DNA of 64,000 bases from JBCCCJ01 sp039029315. GTDB taxonomy: Bacteria > Bacteroidota > Bacteroidia > J057. The notes beneath the pieces were generated by a model. It ran no database searches, was not told the origin of the DNA, and worked only from the letters and a program-made list of their open reading frames with translations. Positions 46,028 to 56,000 of this stretch are shown here, piece after piece. The DNA lies in the NCBI GenBank assembly GCA_039029315.1, contig JBCCGK010000015.1, positions 90,142-154,141 of the forward strand. The letters run 5' to 3'. The stretch's first letter is position 1. Each line of letters starts with the position of its first letter. The position numbers were made by a program, and so were the translations under genes.

Positions 46028-47497
46028 ATGAAATTCCTCTCTTGCTTCTTTCCACTTTTTCTCCTCCTTTGGTTGGATGGACCTGCACAGGTTATCACGA
46101 CCGAACAGGTGTTTCCTGTAGAAGGATATAGTGTATTTGAAATGGGATATCCCATGAAGGTTGCACGCGGCCGTTCAAATAGGTTTGCCTACCTTGAATA
46201 TTGGCCAGAAGGAAAAGAAGGAAGGCGGATTAGCAACTATTACCTCCAAAGTTATGGAACGAGAGATTATGTCGAACATTGGTTCAAGCCTGTAACCAAT
46301 GAAGGCTTTGAAGGCATGCAAGTCAAAGATTTGTTGCGCCTGGAAAGATGTTACGCAGTTGTTGGACGACAATTTGTAGAGGAAGATCGGCTGGTGCATA
46401 CTGTGTGTCGGTTTTTTGCCCTGGATGGAAAATCCAAATCCTCAGAACCTGTCAAACTCTCTACATACGAAAAGAAACAAAAGAAATCGTTCTTTGATAC
46501 AACGCTGGTTTCGAATTCACAGAAAGCCTTGTTGTGGATGGGGACAAATGGCAGGGAGGTGTATGCTGCAACCTGGAATGAGTCGGGAAATAAAATCTGG
46601 AATAAAAATCTGGAAATCCCCTTTTTGGAAAATCGATACAAAATCAAAGAAGTTACAGTCGATGATGAAGCCAATCCATGGTTTTTGTTGGAGCCAGAAT
46701 TAGCGGGACCGGGAAAACCGCTGATCCTTACCAAGTATATGCATGAAAAAGAAGAGTTCTACACAGAACAAATCGTGGTTCCTGGAGCTGAATCTCTGAT
46801 CCACACACATATGGCTTTGATGAAAGGAGGCCAGATAGCCGTGGCCGGAGTCATGGCGAGCAATACCGGAGTGGGATTTAAGAATGGTGGAAAATTCAAA
46901 AATACTTCGAGTGCGAATTTTCTGAATGGGATGTTTATTCGGTATTATGAGCAGAAAAAAATCAGTTCTCCTGAGCTTGAAATTGTGAGTGACAAAATCT
47001 CTCCTATTCCTGGAAGGTGGCTCAAAAGGTATGAAGAAGAAGGCGCAAACTTTAGCCTCTCTCGTCTCATGATTGCAGAAAAACAAGCGATTCTGATGCT
47101 AGAGGAGCACTATTCCTCCCGAAAGAAACTATATTTCTATGATGTCGCATGTATGGGATTCGATCTGGCGAGTGGGGATATCATCTGGAACCAGATTATT
47201 AAGAAGCGACAAAGAGACACCCATTCCGATGCGTTTATGTCCTATGTTGCCGGGATTGCTAGAGGAAAACTGAGAATCATTTACCTGACTGAAAGAGGCG
47301 CAACAGGCCAACTCTTGTGTACCTCAATTGATCTGGCAAGTGGGGCGAGGAAAGACAAAATGCTTGCATCAAATGAGGAGGCGAAATATTTGTTTTTTCC
47401 ACATCGCTCGGGCATGGTGAGTAATTATGATATGGTCCTGATTGGGCGGGGGAATCCTAGTCAGAATGATTATAAGCTGATATCGATTGCTTTTTGA
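46028..47497 (+). CDS. Secreted protein of unknown function
   Basis: 489 residues with a signal peptide (about 1-20, MKFLSCFFPLFLLLWLDGPAQ). The mature protein is rich in short beta-strands with aromatic, Gly and charged turns (AYLEYWPEGKEGRRISNYYLQ, KALLWMGTNGREVYAATWNESGNKIW, GQIAVAGVMASNTG), which looks like a beta-propeller of unassigned type. I see no catalytic motif, lipobox or sorting domain. It starts 18 bases after glyA, so it may be read through from it, and precedes tatC. Confidence 0.6.
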   Translation: MKFLSCFFPLFLLLWLDGPAQVITTEQVFPVEGYSVFEMGYPMKVARGRSNRFAYLEYWPEGKEGRRISNYYLQSYGTRDYVEHWFKPVTNEGFEGMQVKDLLRLERCYAVVGRQFVEEDRLVHTVCRFFALDGKSKSSEPVKLSTYEKKQKKSFFDTTLVSNSQKALLWMGTNGREVYAATWNESGNKIWNKNLEIPFLENRYKIKEVTVDDEANPWFLLEPELAGPGKPLILTKYMHEKEEFYTEQIVVPGAESLIHTHMALMKGGQIAVAGVMASNTGVGFKNGGKFKNTSSANFLNGMFIRYYEQKKISSPELEIVSDKISPIPGRWLKRYEEEGANFSLSRLMIAEKQAILMLEEHYSSRKKLYFYDVACMGFDLASGDIIWNQIIKKRQRDTHSDAFMSYVAGIARGKLRIIYLTERGATGQLLCTSIDLASGARKDKMLASNEEAKYLFFPHRSGMVSNYDMVLIGRGNPSQNDYKLISIAF

Positions 47498-47567
47498 CGA
47501 GAATTCTTAGCAGCAGACAGGAGAAATAAGAATTTATCCCTATCTTCAATCAATAAACTCTGATACA

Positions 47568-48434
47568 GTGGGCGTATTTTCAAAATCTAAGGCCAACAAC
47601 AATGGCCAACAGAAAAAGGAAGATCCAGAAAACAAGGAAAAAACTGGTGAAGAGAAGGAAATGTCCTTCCTTGAGCATCTTGAAGAGTTGCGATGGCATT
47701 TGATGCGAAGTATCATTGCCATCCTGTTAGTCGGAATTGTATTGTTCATCAATATACAATGGTTCATCGCGGATGTGGTATTGGCACCCATGCAATCTGA
47801 TTTTCCAACCAATGAAATCCTAAGTAGGCTTCGTGGGTTAGATGTTGCTGAGAGCATACAGGTGATGATTATTGCGATTACGCCATATGAGCAGTTTTTG
47901 CGAGCATTGACTGTGTCAGCGATTGGAGGATTTATTTTTTCCTTTCCGTATATCATCTGGGAAATTTGGAGATTTATCAAACCTGGTCTCCATAACAATG
48001 AGAAAAAAGGCCTTCGGGGGAATGTCGTAGTGATGAGTTTGTTGTTCTTTATTGGTATTTCATTCTCATATTTCATCATTACACCTTTTGCCTTGCAATT
48101 CTTTTCTACCTTCCAAATTATGGAAGGTGTGGAGAACCAATGGCGAATTGGAAATATCATTGCCATGATCACCCAAATCGCTATTGCTGGCGGCTTGATC
48201 TTTGAGATGCCGATCATTGTGTATTATCTCTCCAAGATTGGGTTGCTTACTCCTGAGATCATGAAGGCCTACCGGCGTCATGCCATTGTGGTATTGTTGA
48301 TATTGGCTGCCATCATCACGCCTCCTGATTGGATCACGCAGATTCTGATTTTCATCCCATTGACATTGCTATATGAAACCAGCATCAGGATTTCTGCCAT
48401 GGTAGCCCGTAAGCGTGAAGCAGCGCTTGCCTGA
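47568..48434 (+). CDS. tatC: Twin-arginine translocase subunit TatC
   Basis: 288 residues. Six transmembrane helices are expected and visible. The signal-recognition sequence SFLEHLEELRWHL lies near residues 32-45, and FSFPYIIWEIWRFIKPGL and the later P-x-D-x2-T-like region (ITPPDWITQILIFIP) match the family. The start is a GTG at 47568; the 31-residue charged N-terminus before MSFLEHLEELR is common in Bacteroidota TatC, so I keep it, but the ATG at 47661 is possible. TatA/B are not adjacent. Confidence 0.92.
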   Translation: MGVFSKSKANNNGQQKKEDPENKEKTGEEKEMSFLEHLEELRWHLMRSIIAILLVGIVLFINIQWFIADVVLAPMQSDFPTNEILSRLRGLDVAESIQVMIIAITPYEQFLRALTVSAIGGFIFSFPYIIWEIWRFIKPGLHNNEKKGLRGNVVVMSLLFFIGISFSYFIITPFALQFFSTFQIMEGVENQWRIGNIIAMITQIAIAGGLIFEMPIIVYYLSKIGLLTPEIMKAYRRHAIVVLLILAAIITPPDWITQILIFIPLTLLYETSIRISAMVARKREAALA

Positions 48435-48480
48435 TCCTGATAGTATTCATGCTCATTTTCTCATTTGTTAGCTCTCGCTT

Positions 48481-49065
48481 ATGCCTCTGGAATCTCTCTT
48501 GACAGAGATACGTGCTTGTCGATATTGTGAAGCACATTTGCCGTTGGGTCCAAGGCCAGTCCTGAGTGCTGCACCTTCTGCACGGATTCTGATTGCAGGG
48601 CAAGCACCTGGTACCCGCGTCCATGCCACTGGTATTCCATGGAATGATCCAAGCGGAGACAAATTGCGAAAGTGGTTAGACATGGATCGGGAGTTCTTCT
48701 ATGATGAAACCAACATTGCCATCATTCCATTGGGCTTCTGTTATCCGGGTAAAGGAAAAGGCGGAGATCTTCCGCCCAGACCAGAATGTGCAGACCTATG
48801 GCAGGATCGTCTGATGGAAGCCCTCCCAAATGTGAAATTGATTTTGGCACTTGGACAATATGCCATCAAATATCACCTCAAGAAAAAACGAAAAAAGAAT
48901 TTAACTGAGACTGTCAAGGATTGGCAACTATATGCAAAGGATGGCGTGATCCCACTTGTGCATCCCTCTCCGAGGAACTTTCGATGGCATAGAAAAAATC
49001 CCTGGTTTGAAGAGGAAGTTGTCCCTGAGATGCGGATCAAGGTTTGGGAAGCCCTGGATGAGTAG
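48481..49065 (+). CDS. Uracil-DNA glycosylase superfamily protein
   Basis: 194 residues. Motifs of the UDG fold: an N-terminal CRYC pair (13-16), GQAPG (about 40-44) as the water-activating loop, and HPSPRN near 160 as the leucine-loop equivalent. VHATGIPWNDPSGDKLRKWL resembles the UDG-like family that acts on uracil or related lesions in DNA. Families with a 4Fe-4S cluster have four cysteines; I see only one clear pair, so the cluster may be absent. Specificity is unproven. Confidence 0.75.
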   Translation: MPLESLLTEIRACRYCEAHLPLGPRPVLSAAPSARILIAGQAPGTRVHATGIPWNDPSGDKLRKWLDMDREFFYDETNIAIIPLGFCYPGKGKGGDLPPRPECADLWQDRLMEALPNVKLILALGQYAIKYHLKKKRKKNLTETVKDWQLYAKDGVIPLVHPSPRNFRWHRKNPWFEEEVVPEMRIKVWEALDE

Positions 49066-49189
49066 AAGAGTATCCTGGGCGCTAATGGATCTATCAGTGG
49101 AGATGAGGGGAGAAAATTTCTGTTTGTCGTAATGCCAAGCCTCTGCCAATCGTATCTCCTCTGTCTTTTGACCCCTTAATACGAAGTAG

Positions 49190-50224
49190 ATGCAAGACAT
49201 TTTATACGATCTGGAAAGCTGGATGCAAAGCGATAAAGACTTTGCCATTGCGACTGTGATCAAAACCTGGGGATCTTCTCCTCGTTTGCCCGGTTCGGCT
49301 TTGGCAGTCTCCTCCGAACAGGAGATGTTGGGGTCTGTGAGTGGTGGCTGTGTAGAAGGTGCTGTGATGCAGGCTTCACTGGAGATTCTGAATTCCAATG
49401 TCCCCCAAAGGCTGGATTATGGCGTTGCAGATGAAGATGCCTGGCGTGTGGGCTTGAGTTGTGGGGGCAAGCTCAGTGTATTTGCAGAGCGATTTGTAGG
49501 AAGGTCGGCGAAGCCTGCGGATCGGGAAGTCTGGACCGAACTCCTCAAAGCCTCTCACCAAAATAAAGGGTGTGTGATGCTGACTCAGATGTCGGGAGGT
49601 GAGAATGCACATTTGCTTGTATTCCCCGATGGTCATGAAATCGGTCTGCTTGCGGGTAAAGGTCTGACTTCTTTGGCGCTGAATGCCTATCAAGCACGCA
49701 AAAACCAAGTGATACTACATGAGGAGGTGGAGTATTTTGCACAGGTATTTCCCCGAAAAAGCCAATTGCTGATCATTGGTTCAGCACACATCACGGTAGA
49801 TTTGGTAGAGTTGGCGCATGATTTTGGCTTTGAGACCATCGTGGTAGATCCTAGAGGGATTTTTTCTCAAAAAACCACTTTCTCTACCCCCCCTGACCAC
49901 ATGCATCAACAATGGCCACAAGAAGTCCTGGAAGGATTAAGCCTGGATGCTTATACCTATGCGGTACTTCTGACACACGATCCCAAGATTGATGATCCAG
50001 CTCTGCACATCCTTTTGCGCTCTGGAGTTGCATATATTGGAGCTCTCGGGAGTAGCCGAACACATCGAAAACGAGTCGCCAGACTCCAGGAGGCAGGCTT
50101 CTCCGAAGCAGAGATCGCGCGAATACATGGACCGATAGGGGTAGATATCAATGCCAAGCGCCCGCGAGAGATTGCTCTCAGCATCCTGGCACAAATGATT
50201 CAGATCAAGAATCAACATCTGTAA
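49190..50224 (+). CDS. XdhC/CoxI family protein
   Basis: 344 residues. The N-terminal XdhC/CoxI domain has ATVIKTWGSSPRLPGSALAVS and GSVSGGCVEGAV; the C-terminal Rossmann domain has LLIIGSAHITVDLVELAHDFGFETIVVDPR, then GALGSSRTHRKRVARLQEAGF and IGVDINAKRPREIALSILAQM. XdhC proteins sulfurate or insert molybdenum cofactor into xanthine-dehydrogenase-type enzymes. No such enzyme lies in this window, so the partner is elsewhere. Its last 20 bases overlap the 3' end of sufU on the other strand. Confidence 0.88.
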   Translation: MQDILYDLESWMQSDKDFAIATVIKTWGSSPRLPGSALAVSSEQEMLGSVSGGCVEGAVMQASLEILNSNVPQRLDYGVADEDAWRVGLSCGGKLSVFAERFVGRSAKPADREVWTELLKASHQNKGCVMLTQMSGGENAHLLVFPDGHEIGLLAGKGLTSLALNAYQARKNQVILHEEVEYFAQVFPRKSQLLIIGSAHITVDLVELAHDFGFETIVVDPRGIFSQKTTFSTPPDHMHQQWPQEVLEGLSLDAYTYAVLLTHDPKIDDPALHILLRSGVAYIGALGSSRTHRKRVARLQEAGFSEAEIARIHGPIGVDINAKRPREIALSILAQMIQIKNQHL

Positions 50225-50642
50225 GCCATTCTTCGAGGGCTGTCCATGGAAGGAGGGCACATTTGTCCCTTCCCGGAAATTTTCTGGCTGCTGCAAATGC
50301 AAGAAACTCATCCATCTGTGAAGCGGCTTCTTCCTGATCGGCCGGATGCACAACTTGCTGAAATTCCGCTACCATCGCGGGCAATTCCTTGATAGACATG
50401 CCTTCGAGCATTTGGGTCAGAATGGAGGTCGAAGCCTTGGAGATTGCACAGCCATACCCATGAAAAAACGCCTGGGTGATCTGATCTCCCTTCATGGAGA
50501 GGTACAAATGAAAATGGTCTCCGCAAAATTGATTGTAGGCTTCAATTACATGATCAGCCTGATCAGGTTTCTGATAGTGATAAGGATGCTTGCTATGCTG
50601 AAGAATGACTTCTTTGTATAATTGAGCTGCTCGGTCTTTCAT
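50205..50642 (-). CDS. sufU: Iron-sulfur cluster scaffold/sulfurtransferase SufU
   Basis: 145 residues from the ATG at 50642; upstream in-frame sequence is the antisense of sufS. The four expected ligand residues of SufU/IscU are present: Cys40 and Asp42 (NQFCGDH), Cys65 (GYGCAISKAS) and Cys128 (RDKCALLPW). The SufU-type insertion ILTQMLEGMSIKEL follows Cys65. It accepts sulfur from SufS through zinc ligand exchange. The ATG overlaps the TGA of sufS. The last 20 bases overlap the xdhC-like gene tail to tail. Confidence 0.92.
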   Translation of the reverse strand: MKDRAAQLYKEVILQHSKHPYHYQKPDQADHVIEAYNQFCGDHFHLYLSMKGDQITQAFFHGYGCAISKASTSILTQMLEGMSIKELPAMVAEFQQVVHPADQEEAASQMDEFLAFAAARKFPGRDKCALLPWTALEEWLTDVDS

Positions 50643-51856
50643 GAGAAAATTTCCTGAACTTCGAGAAGAGCATGAATAAGATGATCCACTTCCTCTTTGG
50701 TATTGTACATGCCAAAAGAAACTCTTGCTGTGCCAGGAAGCCCCAATCTCTGCATCAATGGCATGGTACAATGATGTCCAGCCCGGATGGCGATCCCTGC
50801 TTCATTCAACAGACTTGAGACATCGTGTGGATGGATGTCTGGAAAAACAAAAGAAATGATACTGCTTGTATGATCTGCCGACCCAATGAGTTGTAGATCC
50901 TGGATACCAGCCAATTGCTTTCGGGCATAAGCTGTCAGGTCTTCGGTATGAGTCTGAATGTTGTGCATCCCGATCTTGTTTATATATTGGATGGCAGCTC
51001 CAAGGCCGACCGCGCCTGCGATATTGGGGGTTCCTGCTTCGAATTTATGCGGGGGGACATTGTAGGTTGTATTTTCATAACTGACCATTCGAATCATATC
51101 TCCACCAAATTGGTAAGGTTGCATGTGTGGATGCCAGACAGACTTGGCATACAGCACCCCAATGCCCGTAGGACCATATAATTTGTGTCCAGAAAAAGCG
51201 AGAAAATCACATTCTATATCCTGAACGTTGACAGATTGATGGGGAATACTTTGTGCTGCATCCAGGAGGACAGGAACATCGAGTGCATGAGCCAACTGAA
51301 TCATCTCCTGAACAGGATTGACATTGCCGAGCGCGTTTGAGATATGTGTGAGGGCGACGAAGCGGGTGCGTGGTCCCAGAAGATCTCTATAGGTGGAGAG
51401 CTCAACTTCGCCAGAATCATTCACAGGAATGATCTTCAGCTGAGCCTGCTGTTGCTGGCAGACTACTTGCCAAGGCACCAAATTGGCATGGTGTTCCATG
51501 CCGGAAATCAGAATCTCATCGCCTGCTTTGATACGTGGCCTGACAAAGGAAGTCGCACAAAAATTAATCGCTTCTGTGGTTCCTTTAGTGAAGATAACTT
51601 CGGATGTCTTTCGGGCTCCTATGAATGATTGAACGAGTTGTCTCGCGTGTTCATAGGCATCAGTTGCTTTCGCAGCCAAATCATAGGCCCCGCGGTTGAT
51701 ATTGGCATTTTCTTCCACATAATACCGGCGAAGCCTTTGCAGGACTGCTTCGGGTTTTTGTGTGGTTGCCGCATTGTCAAAATAAACAAGAGGTTGTTTT
51801 CCTGTATCAGCGAACAGGAGAGGAAAGTCCTTCCGTACTTTCTGCGGATCAAGCAT
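50639..51856 (-). CDS. sufS: Cysteine desulfurase SufS
   Basis: 405 residues, class V PLP enzyme of the SufS group. The PLP lysine is Lys225 (FSGHKLYGPTG) and the persulfide cysteine is Cys363 (RAGHHCTMPLM). It releases sulfur from cysteine for iron-sulfur clusters and passes it to SufU, the next gene, whose start overlaps its stop. The remaining suf genes (BCD) are not in the window, so this is a two-gene unit. Confidence 0.95.
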   Translation of the reverse strand: MLDPQKVRKDFPLLFADTGKQPLVYFDNAATTQKPEAVLQRLRRYYVEENANINRGAYDLAAKATDAYEHARQLVQSFIGARKTSEVIFTKGTTEAINFCATSFVRPRIKAGDEILISGMEHHANLVPWQVVCQQQQAQLKIIPVNDSGEVELSTYRDLLGPRTRFVALTHISNALGNVNPVQEMIQLAHALDVPVLLDAAQSIPHQSVNVQDIECDFLAFSGHKLYGPTGIGVLYAKSVWHPHMQPYQFGGDMIRMVSYENTTYNVPPHKFEAGTPNIAGAVGLGAAIQYINKIGMHNIQTHTEDLTAYARKQLAGIQDLQLIGSADHTSSIISFVFPDIHPHDVSSLLNEAGIAIRAGHHCTMPLMQRLGLPGTARVSFGMYNTKEEVDHLIHALLEVQEIFS

Positions 51857-51889
51857 AAGGGAAAAGTACGAAAAATCTGTTATCCTTCT

Positions 51890-52906
51890 TTAATTGACGC
51901 GCTTCCCATCGCGGAATGTTCCCGTAATCACATTTCCATTGGCAGTTCGGAGGGTGCCTGCACCATTTTTTTGATCCATATACCACTGGCCTTCGTATAA
52001 TTGGCCATTGACATAAGTCATTTTTCCCTGACCTTGATGATTGCCTCTGACCCACTCTCCTTCGTAGATATCTCCGGAGGTATATTTCATGACTCCATGT
52101 CCATGAAAGAAGCCGCGTCTGAATTCTCCTTCATAGACGCCCTCTTCTGTGGTACAGGTCCCATGGCCCGTGGCTTCATTTTCATTCCAGTTTCCTTTCA
52201 TGACTCTGGTTCCAACGGTATAGGTCCCTTCACCCACACGGGTTCCTTCATGCCAGTTTCCTTGATATTCTGTGATGATGGCGTCTTTTTCATGTTTCCA
52301 ATACCCTTCTCCATGATATTTGCCCCGGACAAAATTCCCGCGATATTCCTCTACCTGTGTCGGGCCAGTGATGACTTGATAGCCTTCTCCGTGCTTAAGG
52401 CCATTTTGCCAATCGCCTACATATGAGAGATCTGGCCTGACCAGTTGTCCCTTGCCATCGATGATGCCTTCCTTGAAGCCTCCTTTGTAGACACTGCCAT
52501 CGGCATAATAGTAGGCGCCGGTTCCATGTCTCCGGTCATGTACCCATTCCCCATCATAGACATCTCCACTGAGAAAAACCATTTTGCCCTTTCCATGCAT
52601 ATGATTTCTCTGCCATTCGCCAGCGTAGGTGTTTCCGTTTTTGAAAAAATATTTCCCCTGCCCCTCTTTTCTGCCAAATTGAAATTTGCCTATGTACAGG
52701 GTATCTCCAAAGGGACTGAAAAGAATCCCTTTTCCATGAAGCTTTCGATCTCTTACTCCGCCGATATAGACGGACCCATTTCCATAATTGATGGTATCGA
52801 GTTTTATGTCGGGATCAAAAAATGATTGAGGTTGCGCTTGTGCAGGAAGTATATAGCTACACCCCAAATTGATTATACAGAAGAAAATGACTCTTAGTTC
52901 TTTCAT
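51890..52906 (-). CDS. Secreted MORN-repeat protein
   Basis: 338 residues. A signal peptide (to about 24, LPAQAQ) is followed by roughly a dozen MORN repeats of 20-24 residues with the theme Y-x-G-x-W-x2-G-x2-H-G-x-G (for example TYAGEWQRNHMHGKGKMVF, VYDGEWVHDRRHGTGAYYY). MORN repeats form an elongated beta-hairpin stack used for protein or membrane binding. No enzyme domain is attached. Its 3' end lies 33 bases upstream of the sufS start, so it may share the sufSU transcript. Confidence 0.85.
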   Translation of the reverse strand: MKELRVIFFCIINLGCSYILPAQAQPQSFFDPDIKLDTINYGNGSVYIGGVRDRKLHGKGILFSPFGDTLYIGKFQFGRKEGQGKYFFKNGNTYAGEWQRNHMHGKGKMVFLSGDVYDGEWVHDRRHGTGAYYYADGSVYKGGFKEGIIDGKGQLVRPDLSYVGDWQNGLKHGEGYQVITGPTQVEEYRGNFVRGKYHGEGYWKHEKDAIITEYQGNWHEGTRVGEGTYTVGTRVMKGNWNENEATGHGTCTTEEGVYEGEFRRGFFHGHGVMKYTSGDIYEGEWVRGNHQGQGKMTYVNGQLYEGQWYMDQKNGAGTLRTANGNVITGTFRDGKRVN

Positions 52907-53031
52907 AAATCTTGCGTTTGTGTAAACAAATATAAATGAGAGGACCTATGTGTGGGGTAGAGTATATCGCAATCTGTCAAATTATCGACCTAAGCGGGCG
53001 AGAATCCGGTAGAGTTGTTTGTTCGAAACGT

Positions 53032-56000
53032 TTATTTGGCCTGAATCAGAATCCGTTTGGCTGAGAGGAGCTTCCCTTGAGACTTCATGGAAATCACATA
53101 CAGTCCCTCTGCCAGATTCGAGATCTCCAAAGACAGTTGAGTCCTGGTTCGGATGCCAGCATGCGAGAACTGCCTGACGAGCTTTCCTTCAGGTGAGTGG
53201 ATCTGAATCAGGAAGGGGCCAGCATCTGCCATCACTACCTCTGCTGTAAGAATCGATCCCTTCAAGACGGGATTGGGAAATACTGAGAGGAAGGTTTGGG
53301 GCTGAAACTCAACAGTCAATACCTCAGAATATGAAAATGCTCCGTTTTGGTCGAATTGCTTGAGTCGATAGTAATTCGTGCCCAATGAAGGAGAGCGATC
53401 TATACTCTCATATGTGTTCAGGTCAGCATGTGGACCAAGTGCCGGAACCTCTTCCAAGGCGTGGAATCGGACACCATCCAGGCTTTTTTCTACACTAAAG
53501 GAGCTTGTCTGTTGCTCATTGGCTGTGATCCACTGAAGTTGGACGTGCTCATGCTGAGGAGTTGCTGTAAATTCAACCAACTCATAGGGAAGCACAGCAC
53601 CCGCAGATGGATACAGGAATGGCATGGGAACAACCTGAGAAGACAAACTTGGACTCGACCATTTCAATTGTGCAGAGGCATAGGATTTATTTTCATAAAA
53701 CTCCATGCGAATGGCTACTCTGGTCCAGGCGTTCATGGCTATAGACCCACTATGATCTGTAACAGGTTGATCACCCCAATGATCTACAAGCAGAACATTG
53801 TCTACCCATAATCTGACTCCATCATCTGTCGAGGTTGTGAAGGTAAAGGTTTCAGAATAAGGGGCTTCAATTTCTCCTTCCCAAACGATAGCAAACTCAT
53901 CATAGTTGGAGCCCGGCATGGCAGTTTCACTTCCCCAATAAAAATCTATTTGGGGATCTGTGTGATTCTGAACCAGAACTGTCATTGCTGTATCACTGTA
54001 GTACTTGGCATCAAGACCTGTTCCGACTCCTTTGCCGGCTGGCATGACCCAGAATCCTCTTACATATTCCGGTGCGGGATCATAGCTGGCGTCTCCAGTC
54101 TGGGTCGCGCGGATCTCTATATATCCATCAGAACCTGAGAGGGTAACTGTATTTCCGACGACGCTTGCTGGTCCACTGAGCACTTGGTAGGTGATTGGCA
54201 GACCCGAACTCGCTGTTGCTGCGAGGACGAAGGGTGCATCACCGACGGTCTTATTCGTGATGGCTGAAAAATCAATGTTTTGGCCAAGGAGAGCTGTCTC
54301 ACTTGTACTGGCAGGAATACTGGAAATCCAGTCAAAGATCAATTTTGTCCCGCTAGTGTCAATGTGGTTTTTTGCCAACAAAGGCATCGCTATGCTGCTA
54401 TGGACACTATTGAGACGTTTGTAAAGAATGGATCTTTCGGGCTGACCAGGAATGATCACTCTGTCTCCGGGTGATCCCAATTCATTGAACACGGTTCCAT
54501 AAATAAGGCCCTGACTTGTCAATGGGGTGGACATGCGTGCATCAAAATTGGCTTGCATGCTATTTCCTGGTCTGTGGCAACTGGCGCAGTTGGCATCCAG
54601 ATAAGATCTGGCTCTGTCTTCTAGACTGGCAGAGAGATCTGATTTGTCCGAAGAAGTCATCAAACTGCCGAGATTGGCCGTATCTGGATCCGTATCGAAC
54701 ATGCTCAAAAAGGTCATAGTCGCCAATTGGTTGGACGTTTTGCCTGTCACTGGGTAAAGCTGATCTCCATTGAGTTGGCGGGTCTTGGGGCCAAGTGTAA
54801 CCTGAGCCGGATCGATATGGCAACTCAGACATTCCCCTCTTCCCGGATAATACCAGTTGACAGTCTTGGAGCCTGTCGCTGTCGCCACGGTGAAAGTATC
54901 AGTCTGATTGTCTATCAGAAGGTCAGCCTCCAACTGGTTGTCTCGCCAACGGTAGGTGATTCCATAATATTCGCCTGCATTGCCGTGGATCAGGAAGCGG
55001 GTTTCGATATGTCGTTTGACACCTGGATTGGTTTCATCCAAAGGCAATTCGAAATGTTTTACCAGGACAGCACCTTCCGGGAAAATCCAGTCTCCATTTT
55101 CAGAATATTGAATTTTTTCTGCTGGTGTATCATGGGTCCCATCATTGGGGATAACCATCCATCGGGTTTTGATGGCATTATCAGACCAGAAAGGCGCATT
55201 GAGTTCGTAGGGAATCATGAAATCCTCTGGAACAAGCGGAGACAAACTTTGAAAGACACCTGCCTGGGACAACAATGCTGGTGGCTCCGGGGCTCCTGCA
55301 TTCTGTCGATCCAGGAGGTAAATTTTTCCATTGGTATCATATTGAAGCAAATAGACTTCTCCGTCTCCATCGATACCAAATGATCCAATGGGAAAAGACA
55401 AAGTCATCAACTGATCAATCAGGATGGTACCAGAAGAATCTTTCAGAGACCACAGACGCTTGCTGCTGTAATCGGCAAACAGATATTTGCCTACCAAATC
55501 GGGATGCGTAGATGCCCGATAGACGTATCCGCCAATGACTGATATGCCAAAACTATGATCGTATTCATGAATCGGCCCTTCATCTGTCCCATACAGCGTG
55601 CCGGGCATACTTTGAGGACCAATATTTGTTCCCTCTTTGTAGCCCCATTGGTAGTTGCCGCCTTTGATGATTTTGTCAATTTCTTCTCGACTCCCCTCTC
55701 CTACATCTCCGATCCATATCTCATCGGCTACAGAATCATAGGTCATTCTGTGAGGATTTCTGAATCCAAGGGCATAGAATTCCTCCAGATATCCTCCTAA
55801 TGGATCGAGGAATGGATTGTCATTGGGGATATAATAATTGGCAGAATAACTGAGGTCGCCTCCAGAAATAGTGGCAGGTTGCCTGAGTATTGCATGGCTT
55901 TTCGTAGGATCTTTGTCAACATCAATGCGAAACACACCGCCCAATAGCCGATTGTCTATGATCTGACCATTGTTAAAGACATTGTTTCCCCCTCCTTCAT

